Shown here: piece after piece, positions 34,458 to 34,504 of the stretch | How positions within the stretch are numbered: position 1 is the stretch's first letter | Layout of the letters: every line of letters starts with the position of its first letter | Assembly: GCA_036505615.1 (NCBI GenBank) | Contig: DASXTB010000478.1 | Coordinates: 1 to 34,504, forward strand | Length of the DNA: 34,504 bases | Direction of reading: 5' to 3' | DNA from: DASXTB01 sp036505615 | GTDB lineage: Bacteria > Acidobacteriota > UBA6911 > JACQSX01 | Program-made: the position numbers and the translations under genes | Notes under the pieces: generated by a model | What the model was told of the DNA's origin: nothing | Databases searched by the model: none | Seen by the model: only the letters and a program-made list of their open reading frames with translations

Positions 34458-34504
34458 CTTCAGTCCCATTGACTTCAATGCAGGGGCTGCTGAGGAATTT
34501 GCGA

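Overview
The window looks like chromosome from a soil or subsurface bacterium, most probably an acidobacterium. This is inferred from the mix of gene families (a CBM9-like/DUF5916 outer-membrane protein, DUF1259, DUF2961/GH172, CarD, YGT-type REP-associated transposase), the medium GC content and the many short intergenic word repeats. There is no rRNA or other species-level marker, so the assignment is tentative.

Layout. (1) 1-5330, minus strand: a close-packed operon reading DUF1080-like exported protein, ChrA chromate transporter, ChrB, TolC-like efflux protein, then an RND pump cut by the window edge. (2) 5518-12863: an electron-transfer block. A type II NADH dehydrogenase fused to a cyclic-nucleotide-binding domain (minus) diverges from a plus-strand series: tetraheme membrane cytochrome, membrane-anchored cyclic-nucleotide-binding protein, monoheme cytochrome c, decaheme MtrA/DmsE-type cytochrome and MtrB/PioB-type outer-membrane barrel. 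Together these could carry electrons from NADH through quinol and the periplasm across the outer membrane (or inward), with two cyclic-nucleotide sensor domains beside the path. (3) 12902-17336: a DUF5916 barrel gene coupled to a DUF1259 gene, a decayed DUF1080 paralogue behind a promoter nearly the same as that of the chr operon, a MazEF-type toxin-antitoxin pair, and small gene fossils including a 67-bp copy of the mtrB-like gene. (4) 17337-21711: a Tat-exported GH172/DUF2961 protein, a PhyH-type dioxygenase and an exported helical protein. (5) 22159-27154: housekeeping guaB and secA. (6) 27378-30390: a Phd/PIN toxin-antitoxin pair, a small exported cupin, a REP-associated tyrosine transposase with its own terminal repeats, and an unrecognised exported protein. 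(7) 30837-34426: tRNA-Met, hemB-hemL, then carD and queF, which diverge.

Intergenic DNA is unusually structured. Two ~285-bp palindromic MITE-like elements, REP-like satellites of the transposase, a perfect 25-bp inverted repeat and at least eight arrays of 7-10-bp words are present. Each gap uses its own word, and nearly all arrays sit just after the 3' end of a gene.

Strongest points for follow-up: the trans-envelope electron conduit with cyclic-nucleotide domains, the shared promoter and decayed second copy of part of the chr locus, and the gene-end word arrays.
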